This document shows, piece by piece, positions 16,785-24,344 of a stretch of DNA of 64,000 nt. A program made the position numbers and the translations under genes. How positions within the stretch are numbered: position 1 is the first letter of the stretch; every line of letters begins with the position of its first letter. The notes below the pieces were generated by a model that was not told where the DNA came from, did no database searches, and was given only the letters and a program-made list of their open reading frames with translations. Source of the stretch: Brevibacillus choshinensis (GTDB taxonomy: Bacteria; Bacillota; Bacilli; Brevibacillales; Brevibacillaceae); the NCBI RefSeq assembly GCF_001420695.1, contig NZ_LJJB01000007.1, positions 145,712-209,711 of the forward strand, read 5' to 3'.

Positions 16785-18752
16785 TTACATCTTAAATTGA
16801 CCGATCTGATTTTGTAATTCCTCCGCCATTCGTTCCAGGGACACGGCCGAAGAAGTAATCTCTTCCATCGACGCCAACTGCTCTTCTGCGGCAGCCGACA
16901 CGCTTTGAGTACCGTCAGAGGCGAGCAGCGTCACTTCGGAAATATGGCTAATCAGCTTCACGACCATATGGGTACGCGCAGAGATATCTTGTGTGGCACC
17001 GGAGACTTGACCGATCTTTTCTGCGACTTCCTCGACAGCGGACTGAATCTGTTCAAAGGATTGGCCAGCTTCATATACCTTTTCAATTCCAGTTGTTACT
17101 TCGCGTTTGCTGTTCTCCATGACGGATACCGCACGTTCTGTTTCGGATTGAATGGAGGTGATCAAGTGGCTGATTTGTTTGGCTGAGCTGGAGGATTGTT
17201 CCGCCAGCTTTCGTACCTCATCTGCCACGACTGCAAAGCCTCGTCCGGACTCTCCAGCACGTGCCGCCTCGATCGCGGCGTTGAGTGCCAGCAAATTGGT
17301 CTGGTTGGCAATCGCAGTGATGACCTCCACTATGTTTCCGATCTCTTGTGAACGATTACCCAGACGGTCCACTACCTGTGCGAGCTCATGGATGGACTGG
17401 CTAGAGGAAGTCATTTGTCCGACGGCTGTTTGAATAGAATGGTTACCGACGGACGCCAGGTCTGCAGCCTGTCGGGCAGCCTCGGATACCTTTTGTGTAT
17501 AGTCAGCAATCTGTGTGATTCCTTCTGACATTTGAGCCGCTGCTTCAGTGCTTTCTTTGGCGTAGGAAACCTGCTGCTCTGTCCCAACAGCCATATCCTG
17601 CATGGTGGTTGCGATCTGCTCGGTAGCTTTGCTCGTCTGGTCCGCACTGGCAGAAAGTTGTTCGGCAGACGCTGCGAGCTGTTGGACGTTGTCATTGACC
17701 GAATGTAGCAGGGAACGAAGCGAGCCAGACATATGGTTAAAGCTCTTGCCGAGAGTCCCGAGCTCATCGTCGCTCGCGATCGCTACTTGTTGTGTCACAT
17801 CTCCCTCGCTCATTTTTTCAGCAGCATCGGTCAATTTCCGCAACGGACGAAGCAGGGATCTCAGGATGAGATAAACGGCACCACTACCGATGACCATCCC
17901 GACAGCAATGACAATCAAGGTTTTGAAAAAGATCGGGCTGGCGGCCTCTACGGCTTCGGATTTGTACATGACAGCCATGAGCTTCCAGCCTGTTTTCGTA
18001 TTCGTGATGTGTGCGGCTCGCGCGTCTTGGCCAGCATCGGTAAAGTCAAACTCGCCTGCCGGTTCGCCGTAAAGGGTCCCGATCCACTGATCTGTCGAAG
18101 GGGTACCTGGTTTTCCAGTAGGGTGAATGAGGAATTGTTGGTTCTTGTCAAAGATCGAGAGGTAACCCTTGGTCCCAATCTTCGCGTGCTTGATGGTTTC
18201 ATCCAACGTGGTCAACTGGATGTCGATTCCCAACACCCCCGAGCCGTCGGATAATGTCTTTGCCACGCCTACCACCACGTTGCCCGTACCCGCATCGATG
18301 TACGGTTCGGTGATAATCGTTGTCTGTGGTTGTTGCATGGCGGCTTGGTACCACGGGCGCTTGCGCGGATCGAAGTCGGATGGCAGCTTCGTATCCATCG
18401 ATGTCATCATGCCTCCGGTTTCGTCACCGATGTACACTTCCCCGATTTCGGGATGCAAGGAGTGATACGTCTGCAATCTTTTACGGGTCGCGGCTCGAGT
18501 GAACTCCTGCAAGTCGCCCTGCCCAGTTTCAGAAGCGATGAATTCGATATCCTTGGATTGAGACTCCAGTGTCTGATTGAGTAGTTCATCCACCAAGCGC
18601 ATGTTTTCTGAGGCAGTCTTCATCAGTGCACTGTCTAGCTGGTCTTTGGCACTCTGATAGGATAGGAAGCCTAGGGTAAGCATCGGAAGGATTAAAATAG
18701 CGAAGAATGCGGTGATCAGCTTTGTTCTGACGGTAAGTCTGGGCATTTTCAT
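16785..18752 (-). CDS. methyl-accepting chemotaxis protein
   Basis: The start is taken at ATG 18752 ([11 protein letters not shown]), preceded by AAAGGGGTG; an upstream ATG adds seven residues. The 655-residue receptor has a first membrane helix (about 11-33) and an extracellular dCache-like ligand domain (about 35-275, with KRPWYQAAM and VGVAKTL). A second helix (about 285-305), a HAMP domain and a cytoplasmic signalling domain with the [31 protein letters not shown]-type tip (quoted in part) follow. It should signal to CheA/CheW. The ligand is not predictable, though dCache domains often bind amino acids. Confidence 0.95.
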   Translation of the reverse strand: MKMPRLTVRTKLITAFFAILILPMLTLGFLSYQSAKDQLDSALMKTASENMRLVDELLNQTLESQSKDIEFIASETGQGDLQEFTRAATRKRLQTYHSLHPEIGEVYIGDETGGMMTSMDTKLPSDFDPRKRPWYQAAMQQPQTTIITEPYIDAGTGNVVVGVAKTLSDGSGVLGIDIQLTTLDETIKHAKIGTKGYLSIFDKNQQFLIHPTGKPGTPSTDQWIGTLYGEPAGEFDFTDAGQDARAAHITNTKTGWKLMAVMYKSEAVEAASPIFFKTLIVIAVGMVIGSGAVYLILRSLLRPLRKLTDAAEKMSEGDVTQQVAIASDDELGTLGKSFNHMSGSLRSLLHSVNDNVQQLAASAEQLSASADQTSKATEQIATTMQDMAVGTEQQVSYAKESTEAAAQMSEGITQIADYTQKVSEAARQAADLASVGNHSIQTAVGQMTSSSQSIHELAQVVDRLGNRSQEIGNIVEVITAIANQTNLLALNAAIEAARAGESGRGFAVVADEVRKLAEQSSSSAKQISHLITSIQSETERAVSVMENSKREVTTGIEKVYEAGQSFEQIQSAVEEVAEKIGQVSGATQDISARTHMVVKLISHISEVTLLASDGTQSVSAAAEEQLASMEEITSSAVSLERMAEELQNQIGQFKM

Positions 18753-18905
18753 CTGTGGCACCCCTTTGAGCATTTCTGAGTTGTCCTGCCCAGATATTCA
18801 TTCCCGCTATATATAAGTGTTCAAACCTGAATTGGAGGAAATTATTTTATAAAACTTTATTTTTAGTGTTGTGCGAAAAGAGGGGAGGGAGGCTGCTTTT
18901 TTCGC

Positions 18906-18934
18906 TTGCAGTGTATGTGAGTGTATGCTATACT
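18906..18934 (+). promoter_or_regulatory. promoter of the tRNA-Ala locus
   Basis: TTGCAG 18906-18911 and TATACT 18929-18934 are separated by 17 nt, and the -10 is extended by TGC. It lies 39 nt before the 5' tRNA fragment at 18974 and can still drive the complete tRNA-Ala at 19051. Confidence 0.7.
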
Positions 18935-18973
18935 AAATTCACTGAAAGCGGAAATGGCTGGAAGTATACATAT

Positions 18974-18995
18974 GGGGCATTAGCTCAGCTGGGAG
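18974..18995 (+). pseudogene. 5' fragment of tRNA-Ala, broken in the D-loop
   Basis: These 22 nt form the acceptor 5' strand (GGGGCAT), TA, D-stem (GCTC) and most of the D-loop ending GGGAG of a tRNA-Ala. What follows is unrelated to tRNA. Joined to the fragment at 20907 through the shared GGGAG it makes a perfect 76-nt tRNA-Ala(GGC). Confidence 0.8.
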
Positions 18996-19050
18996 TCCGA
19001 GCTGGTCAAATGTACTACCAAAAAATGAATACCAGCATTACTATTATCGT

Positions 19051-19126
19051 GGGGGCATAGCTCAGCTGGGAGAGTGCTTGACTGGCAGTCAAGAGGTCAG
19101 GGGTTCGATCCCCCTTGTCTCCACCA
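19051..19126 (+). tRNA. tRNA-Ala (anticodon GGC)
   Basis: This is a complete 76-nt cloverleaf with encoded CCA. The acceptor GGGGGCA pairs with TGTCTCC (two wobble pairs). The anticodon stem CTTGA/TCAAG holds the loop CTGGCAG, so the anticodon is GGC. The T arm AGGGG-TTCGATC-CCCCT is perfect. Its acceptor stem differs from the split tRNA-Ala just upstream, so it is not a simple duplicate. A terminator follows at 19139. Confidence 0.95.
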
Positions 19127-19138
19127 TACTTAACCTTC

Positions 19139-19165
19139 AAAACGGCAGAGATGCCGTTTTTTTGT
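19139..19165 (+). terminator. terminator after tRNA-Ala
   Basis: AACGGCA 19141-19147 pairs with TGCCGTT 19152-19158 around a GAGA loop and is followed by a run of T. Confidence 0.85.
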
Positions 19166-19352
19166 TTTTTCAAAATATGAATGAGACTAGATTCATCTTT
19201 TCTCATTCATTATCAAAGTCCTCTTGCCCTTCCTTCCTCTAAAGTTTTTGTTCCCCTACATCCTGTAGATGCAAATTTTGAACAACCACCGCTGGCTCAT
19301 ATGCTCGTTTTATGGAGCCCACGCTTTGTGCTACTTCAAAATGCTCTTATTC

Positions 19353-19381
19353 TTGATAACAGAGTAGGGCGATGTTATAAT
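19353..19381 (+). promoter_or_regulatory. strong promoter of the leader peptide-regulator unit
   Basis: TTGATA 19353-19358 and TATAAT 19376-19381 are exactly 17 nt apart, with a TG extension before the -10. It lies 35 nt before a nine-codon reading frame. The rest of the gap from 19166 to 19352 shows nothing I can name. Confidence 0.75.
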
Positions 19382-19416
19382 TTTTTACAAAATTATGCAG
19401 AAGGAGGTTTGCATAT

Positions 19417-19446
19417 ATGCTTAATCCAATCGTTATCGTTGCATAG
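19417..19446 (+). CDS. nine-residue putative leader peptide
   Basis: The reading frame encodes MLNPIVIVA and stops at TAG 19444. An ideal ribosome site, AAGGAGG, ends nine bases before the ATG, and a strong promoter precedes it, which makes a chance frame less likely. An 11-bp RNA stem starts at the last base of its stop codon. The hydrophobic IVIV recalls stalling motifs in antibiotic-sensing leader peptides (IFVI, IAVV), but that parallel is speculative. Confidence 0.45.
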   Translation: MLNPIVIVA

Positions 19447-19530
19447 CAAAGGCTATTGCAATGAACAGCTACAATGGTAGAAATCAGATGCGAACATAGC
19501 CTTTGCGATTCCTAAAAAAAAACTTTTAGG
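19446..19530 (+). promoter_or_regulatory. two hairpins, the second masking the next ribosome site
   Basis: GCAAAGGCTAT 19446-19456 pairs perfectly with 19496-19506, with an internal CTAC-AATG-GTAG hairpin at 19469-19480. Then CCTAAAA 19511-19517 pairs with TTTTAGG 19524-19530, whose end is the start of the AGGAG ribosome site of the gene at 19539. Leader peptide plus masking hairpin is the layout of translational attenuators. Confidence 0.5.
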
Positions 19531-19538
19531 AGAGCAAA

Positions 19539-19814
19539 ATGAGCTATAAGAGAGCTATTCATATACTCCCTAATGACTTGCTTGAGATGGTTCAAGAGTA
19601 TGTAGATGGTGAGTTTATCTATATACCTAGAAAATCAGGCAATAAAAAAGAATGGGGGTCAAATACATCCACCCGCATAGAATTACAGCAGCGAAATATG
19701 CAGATTTATGAAGATTATTTGGCGGGGAATAGTCCACAAGAATTATCCGATAAATATTTTTTGTCTTTGAAAAGTATGCAAAGGATAATACGAGAACAAA
19801 GAAACATTAATTAA
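19539..19814 (+). CDS. small Mor/CD3324-like DNA-binding protein
   Basis: This 91-residue protein resembles the Mor/CD3324 family of small helix-turn-helix proteins. The N-terminal IHILPNDLLEMVQEYVDGEFIYIPRK and the C-terminal helix pair (IYEDYLAGNSPQELSDKYFLSLKSMQRIIRE), which looks like an HTH, are the recognisable parts. It should bind DNA as a regulator, with unknown targets. It lies in the AT-rich tRNA island behind a leader peptide and an RNA hairpin that covers its ribosome site, so its translation may be inducible. A terminator follows directly. Confidence 0.75.
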   Translation: MSYKRAIHILPNDLLEMVQEYVDGEFIYIPRKSGNKKEWGSNTSTRIELQQRNMQIYEDYLAGNSPQELSDKYFLSLKSMQRIIREQRNIN

Positions 19815-19819
19815 CTTAG

Positions 19820-19863
19820 AATGAGCCAATGCAGTTTACCTACTGTATTGGCTCATTTTCTTT
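19820..19863 (+). terminator. terminator after the Mor-like gene
   Basis: AATGAGCCAAT 19820-19830 pairs perfectly with 19847-19857 and is followed by T residues. Confidence 0.9.
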
Positions 19864-20015
19864 TATTAAAAGTCTTTAAGGTTTGGTTTTGCGGGACTGA
19901 ATAATACAATTTAAGTAGACTAAATACCAGACTGGGAGTGACAAATATGAGAAAGATTTGTGACAATCCACCTTTTTTCTTTCCTATTTAATTCTAATAG
20001 GAAGGATCGATTTTC

Positions 20016-20570
20016 ATGCAAATAGTAAAATGGGATATACAGTATCTATCCCCACCACCTGCAATAAAGTATTGTAAGAAATGTGGTAAAAAAACAGAGC
20101 ATGTGTGCTCTGGATTGTTTCGGGTAAACGCTCAACGAAAGTATTTAGATATATGGTTAATCTATAAATGTTCAGTTTGCGATTCAACATGGAATATGAC
20201 TATCTACTCCCGTATCAATCCCCAAAGTATTGCCTCTGAAATATTAGAGGGGTTCCATAGCAATAACGGAGAGCTTGTTAAGAAATATGCTATGGATACG
20301 GAGCTAATACACAAAAATGGAGCTGAAGTTGGCCTTCCAAAGTATAAAATACTAGGGTCCGCTATTGATTTTACCATTCCTACTGAATTACATATAAAAA
20401 GCCCCTATCCATCTCGGCTTAAAGTATCTGCTTTGTTACGGGAAACATTGAATTTATCTCAAAAGGCTTTTGAACAAATGATAACCAACGAGTCAATCCG
20501 AAGCACTATGGGGCTTGACTTAAAAAAATGCAGAGTACAAACAGAAGTTGTATTGATAATTGATAACTAG
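20016..20570 (+). CDS. DUF1062-like zinc-ribbon protein
   Basis: This 184-residue protein has two CxxC pairs, CKKCGKKTEHVC near residue 20 and YKCSVC near 50, which suggests a zinc ribbon. RMVNAQRKYLDIWLIYKC-like text (here FRVNAQRKYLDIWLIYKC) matches what I know of DUF1062. The C-terminal part ends with a helix-turn-helix-like stretch, SALLRETLNLSQKAFEQMITN, so nucleic-acid binding is possible but not shown. ATG follows GGAAGG. The gene is AT-rich compared with the core genes and sits alone between terminators inside the tRNA island. Confidence 0.7.
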   Translation: MQIVKWDIQYLSPPPAIKYCKKCGKKTEHVCSGLFRVNAQRKYLDIWLIYKCSVCDSTWNMTIYSRINPQSIASEILEGFHSNNGELVKKYAMDTELIHKNGAEVGLPKYKILGSAIDFTIPTELHIKSPYPSRLKVSALLRETLNLSQKAFEQMITNESIRSTMGLDLKKCRVQTEVVLIIDN

Positions 20571-20696
20571 AAGTCAAACCGCTTTTGTTTATGAAAAGAA
20601 TATAAAGTAGTGCCAAAAATGAAAACCCACAGTGAACAAAGATCACAGTTTTGTAAGTAGGTACTTCTGTGCTAAAGTTGCATATTCTCAGTTCAA

Positions 20697-20736
20697 AAAA
20701 GGCGGTTTTGATAACAAGTATCAAGCCGCCTTTTTA
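20697..20736. terminator. terminator after the DUF1062 gene
   Basis: GGCGG...TTGATA pairs with TATCAA...CCGCC around ACAAG (20701-20730), with A and T runs on either side, so it may work both ways. The stretch 20737-20906 shows nothing else I can identify. Confidence 0.8.
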
Positions 20737-20906
20737 CTTATAAAAAACATGATTCGAGTGATAACGTAATAGACAAATCAAATATTTTTAGTCCAATAGT
20801 CATGTATCGTACAATAACATCTTTTTCTTTAGCTTGTTTGGATCAAAATAATTACAAAAATCCCTAATAAACTGAGGAAGTTTTTGGTAGTGAAACTAAA
20901 CACCAC

Positions 20907-20965
20907 GGGAGAGCGCTACACTGGCAGTGTAGAGGTCAGCGGTTCGATCCCGCTATGCTCCACCA
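20907..20965 (+). pseudogene. 3' fragment of tRNA-Ala(GGC), copy 1
   Basis: These 59 nt run from the D-loop (GGGAG) through D-stem GAGC, anticodon arm CTACA-CTGGCAG-TGTAG, a perfect T arm and ATGCTCC-ACCA. No 5' acceptor or GCTC D-strand exists upstream, so it is not a complete gene. The acceptor strand ATGCTCC pairs fully with GGGGCAT of the fragment at 18974. Confidence 0.85.
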
Positions 20966-20978
20966 TACATAAACCTAC

Positions 20979-21010
20979 AACGCTGCCGAAATGCAGGCTG
21001 CGTTTTTTTC
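20979..21010 (+). terminator. terminator after tRNA fragment copy 1
   Basis: AACGC-T-GCC pairs with GGC-T-GCGTT and is followed by seven T residues, which suggests a once-functional tRNA terminator. Confidence 0.75.
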
Positions 21011-21172
21011 TGTCTGTTTATTCTCGAGTTTTTCCCTTTCCGATCCTTGACAATAATAGCGATATTTCAGATTGTCGGAAATTTCCGAGCCGAATTCCCG
21101 TATGAATCATTAATGAATGTTTATCTATTCTCCGTCCTCACGTACCGTAAGTCAAAGTATAGGAGGAAACTC

Positions 21173-22153
21173 ATGAAAGCAATCGTGTACACAAAATACG
21201 GACCACCGGATGTTCTTCAGCTCAAAGAGGTAGAAAAACCTACTCCCAAGGACAATGAAATACTGTTACGAATATATGCGACAACAGTAACAGCAGGGGA
21301 TTGGCGCATACGAAAGGCTGACCCATTCGCTGCAAGACTTTTCAATGGTCTCATACGACCGAAAAAAGTAACGATATTAGGGTTCGAGCTAGCCGGAGTA
21401 GTTGAAGCAGCTGGCAAAGATGTAAAATGATTGGAGAGGGGCGAGCAAGTTTTTGCATCTTGCGGAATTGGTTTTGGCGCTTATGCCGAGTACAAATGTT
21501 TGCCTGAAGACGGGGGAGTGGCAATAAAACCGGCCAATATGACCTATGAGGATGCCGCCGCCGTACCTATTGGAGGAATGACAGCCTTGCATTTTCTTAG
21601 AAAAGGAAATATCCGGAGCGGACAAAAAGTTCTTATCTATGGCGCTTCTGGAAGCGTAGGTACTTTTGCGGTACAGCTTGCCAAATACTTTGGGGCAGAA
21701 GTTACTGGGGTATGCAGTACCACGAATCTAGAATTGGTGAGATCTCTGGGAGCCGATAAGGTCATTGATTACACGAAAGAGGATTTTACCCAAAGTGGTG
21801 AGACCTATGACATTATTTTTGACACAGTAGGCAAGAGTGCGTTTTCAGGTTGTGTAAAATCACTAAAGCAAAAAGGATTCTATCTGAGGGCCGTACACAT
21901 GGAGCTGTCACCGATCGTTCGAGGGCTATGGACTTCCATGACAAGCAGCAAGAAAGTGATAGGTGGGACGGCAAGCATCGAAAAATCTGAAGAGTTAATT
22001 TTCCTCAAAGAGCTTATTGAGGCAGGAAAGCTAAATTCGGTCATTGATAGACGCTATCTGTTGGAACAGATTTGCGAGGCCCATCGCTATGTTGAAAATA
22101 GGCACAAAAAGGGTAATGTAGTCATATCTGTGGGACACGATAATAAATTCTAA
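21173..22153 (+). pseudogene. NADPH:quinone reductase-like protein, in-frame stop
   Basis: The reading frame from ATG 21173 (after AGGAGGAAACTC) encodes a zinc-independent quinone oxidoreductase-like MDR protein of 327 codons. The frame contains one TGA at 21428-21430. The first half ends [11 protein letters not shown] and the second resumes [12 protein letters not shown] in the same frame, and both halves match the family without loss. [21 protein letters not shown] is the dinucleotide-binding loop (in the second half). A single CGA-to-TGA change would explain the break. It may be a recent nonsense pseudogene, and a sequencing error is possible. Confidence 0.85.
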
Positions 22154-22195
22154 CAAAAGACAGTACTCATAGTTGGAGTTTACTAGCAGAAATTT

Positions 22196-22230
22196 ACGCC
22201 TATTCAATCCAAAAACGATTGAGGAGGCGT
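22196..22230 (+). terminator. hairpin after the broken reductase
   Basis: ACGCCT 22196-22201 and CAATC 22205-22209 pair with GATTG 22217-22221 and AGGCGT 22225-22230. It may terminate the upstream gene. Its 3' arm also contains the GAGGAGG that precedes a 20-codon frame at 22239-22301 (MDMKSNSLSCYMNENNPHIK). Confidence 0.5.
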
Positions 22231-22344
22231 TATTTAATATGGATATGAAATCAAATTCCCTTTCCTGTTACATGAACGAAAACAATCCCCACATCAAATG
22301 AATATGATATGTAGAATTGAATTTTATTTGGGGAGAGTGCGGTT

Positions 22345-22686
22345 ATGCTCAGGATAGACTACATTAATGGAAAGGGAAGGGGAGTGATTGCCGCAAAGGA
22401 TTTTATAAAGGGGGAACTCATTGAACGTTCTCCGCTTATCGTGATTCCATATCATGAATTAATGTACATTTTAAAAACTATCTTAATCAATTACATTTTC
22501 AGCTGGGAAAGCAACCAGTCAGCGATTGCATTGGGGTACGGCTCCTTATATAACCATTCCTATCATCCAAATGCTACTTATTTCACAAGGATAGAAGACA
22601 TGTGCATCGATTTTCAGGCATTAGAAAATATTCAAGAAGGTCAAGAGATTACGATAGATTATGGATGGCACCCAAATGGCTTATGA
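22345..22686 (+). CDS. small SET-domain protein
   Basis: This 113-residue protein is nearly all SET domain. GRGVIAAKDFIKGELIERSPLI is the N-terminal part; GSLYNHSYHPNATYF and EITIDYGWHP are the catalytic and S-adenosylmethionine-binding signatures. SET proteins methylate lysines. Bacterial single-domain forms are poorly understood, and the target is not predictable here. GGGGAG precedes the ATG. It lies within the AT-rich island between the reductase pseudogene and a Tyr-rich protein. Confidence 0.82.
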   Translation: MLRIDYINGKGRGVIAAKDFIKGELIERSPLIVIPYHELMYILKTILINYIFSWESNQSAIALGYGSLYNHSYHPNATYFTRIEDMCIDFQALENIQEGQEITIDYGWHPNGL

Positions 22687-22917
22687 ATGGGCTATCGGTA
22701 ATCCTACTTTACGAGTGATCCGTCATACAACTAGATGACATACTGGTTGAGTAACTTTGTATCCTCTAATTATCGTTGTGGCTCTTTTACTCTGGAAAAA
22801 GCGAAATTAGACAAACACCCATTTCTTTTGCGGGCAAGCGCCTCCTCCTAGTTATGTGCATAGTTTAACACTGTGCTTGATGGAAAGCAGATAAAAATTG
22901 GAGGAGGAATCTTCAGG

Positions 22918-23562
22918 ATGAACCAAGAAGAGTCGTTCAGCGACGAGTTTTACAGAACTGACGATTATATGCAAGATTATGGGTCAGGATCTATAGGATT
23001 CTCATACCCTTCTTCATCTTTTCGGAATACTCAGTTTACCTCTCCTTTTTATAGTTGGTATTACCCTCATGCCCCGTATTATCAACCTTATGGTTATGAT
23101 CCCTATCCGTATCTATATTATCCAGGACAACAGGGACCTGGTAAAGGACCTGGCAAAGGACCTGGCAAAGGACCTGGAAAAAGACCGACAGAAGAAGAGG
23201 CGCACAACGCTTTGTACCAGATTTTTGCCCAAATGGAGAATGAAATTAGACAACAACCGGTTTCCTACCGTTATGTTTCAGGTGTACACATACAACAAAG
23301 AGCACGTATTGCATGGTATTCCTTGAGGAGTGCTGTACGTATTATGAGAGCAATTCCATTCACAACCGCTAATGCCGTTGCCGGTTATTTGGAAGGCACA
23401 ATCATGGCACGAATCGGTGAAGCTGGAACAGTTGCAGCTGCGGCTCTAGTAGGACGAATTAGTGATTTTTTAATTCATAACTTTGCTGCATATGCTTCGA
23501 ATCCAGCATTAGCGACCTACCGTGCCGAACAAATAGTAAATGTTATTTCTAATTTGTTATAA
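22918..23562 (+). CDS. Tyr-rich protein with GPGK repeats, unknown function
   Basis: I do not recognise this 214-residue protein. ATG 22918 is chosen because GGAGGAGGAA lies just upstream. The N-terminal 70 residues are acidic then rich in Tyr, Pro and Ser (YSWYYPHAPYYQPYGYDPYP). Four GPGK repeats follow, encoded by four near-identical 12-bp units around 23128-23180. The rest is a helical domain of about 130 residues with Ala-rich stretches such as GEAGTVAAAALVGRISDFL. No signal peptide is evident. The Tyr/Pro-rich head recalls spore-coat or exosporium proteins, which is a guess. Confidence 0.6.
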   Translation: MNQEESFSDEFYRTDDYMQDYGSGSIGFSYPSSSFRNTQFTSPFYSWYYPHAPYYQPYGYDPYPYLYYPGQQGPGKGPGKGPGKGPGKRPTEEEAHNALYQIFAQMENEIRQQPVSYRYVSGVHIQQRARIAWYSLRSAVRIMRAIPFTTANAVAGYLEGTIMARIGEAGTVAAAALVGRISDFLIHNFAAYASNPALATYRAEQIVNVISNLL

Positions 23563-23660
23563 GTATTCAAAAATTAAACTCAATGTATATCTAAATGTGT
23601 TCACTCCTAGGATGCTGGTTAATTTAGCAGAATCCTTTTCATGCTTAATTTTAGTAAAGT

Positions 23661-23986
23661 GTGACGGGTATTGAATTTGAACATGGCGCAGCTGCCTTTT
23701 TCGAATTTCAAGCAGGCATAGAGCTCGCCATCTGGAATCGTAAAGATCTCGCCCATGAGCCAAAGGTTCCTTTGTCATCACAAAGCTCTACGGAATTTAC
23801 GATTGGTCACAATGTAGGGAGTAAAGATGAAGTGGAGCATGTAATGGTGCTTGCCTTAAAGGCAGGGGCTGTTATTACGGACCCGCGAATGACACCTTTT
23901 GGGGCGGATACTCTAGCCATTTCCTAGATCCTGATGGCCATTTGTGGGAAGTGGTCTGGAATCCAGCGTGTGAGATCAATGATTAA
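23661..23986 (+). pseudogene. VOC (glyoxalase-fold) protein remnant
   Basis: The sequence reads EFEHGAAAFFEFQAG, LAIWNRKDLAHEPKVPL, TIGHNVGSKDEVEHVM and TDPRMTPFGADT, then continues in another frame as DPDGHLWEVVWNPACEIND before a stop. It matches the intact VOC gene at 43869-44291 closely, but lacks the first 30 or so residues and has a frameshift near 23920. It is therefore a decayed paralogue. Confidence 0.85.
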
Positions 23987-24037
23987 CATATTGCTTTTAT
24001 CCTCAATGTTGTCTAGGGCAGTGCAACCAACCACTAC

Positions 24038-24096
24038 GGGAGAGCGCTACATTGGCAGTGTAGCGGTCAGTGGTTCGATCCCGCTATGCTCCACCA
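24038..24096 (+). pseudogene. 3' fragment of tRNA-Ala(GGC), copy 2
   Basis: This is a second 59-nt 3' fragment, beginning at the same D-loop base as copy 1 at 20907 and ending ATGCTCC-ACCA. It differs from copy 1 at three positions: loop base 32 (C to T), the variable loop, and one T-stem base that becomes a wobble. No 5' half is present upstream. Confidence 0.85.
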
Positions 24097-24108
24097 TAAT
24101 TGTTAAGC

Positions 24109-24138
24109 AAACCACTTCTTTGGAAGTGGTTTTTTGTG
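24109..24138 (+). terminator. terminator after tRNA fragment copy 2
   Basis: ACCACTTC 24111-24118 pairs with GAAGTGGT 24123-24130, followed by TTTTTT. Confidence 0.85.
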
Positions 24139-24264
24139 TTTTTGGATCAGCAGAGGGGCACATTTCGATTGCTCCTTCCATATAAGTCGGCAGTGATGCC
24201 CTATGCCTTTGAAGGATGAACGATTGCTGTTTTGGATCGTGAGCAGGGTGATACCCCATTACAT

Positions 24265-24319
24265 TTGACAACAGGCTACGTCCTTGTATACACTTTATTT
24301 ATTCCGACCGTTCGGTATA
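24265..24319 (+). promoter_or_regulatory. promoter and TetR-type operator of the 24345 gene
   Basis: TTGACA 24265-24270 and TATACA 24287-24292 are 16 nt apart. Just downstream, the palindromic GACCGTTCGGT region (ACCG-TT-CGGT at 24307-24316) resembles many TetR operators. This suggests that the TetR gene represses itself. Confidence 0.65.
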
Positions 24320-24344
24320 AATAAAAATTGGATAAGGTGAAAGA

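Noticed and set aside
19181-19480. A 99-codon frame in the gap after tRNA-Ala
   Set aside because: It lacks a ribosome site and overlaps the promoter and leader elements, which explain the region better.
20907-20965. A complete tRNA gene
   Set aside because: No 5' acceptor strand or GCTC D-strand is present upstream within tRNA distance, so only a 3' fragment is supported. The same holds for 24038-24096.
23127-23180. A short CRISPR-like or tandem repeat array
   Set aside because: The four 12-bp units have no spacers and are in frame, coding for GPGK; they are a coding repeat.
18974-24096. A prophage or integrative element with its own integrase
   Set aside because: No integrase, relaxase, capsid or replication gene is present in the interval; only tRNA fragments and accessory genes are seen.
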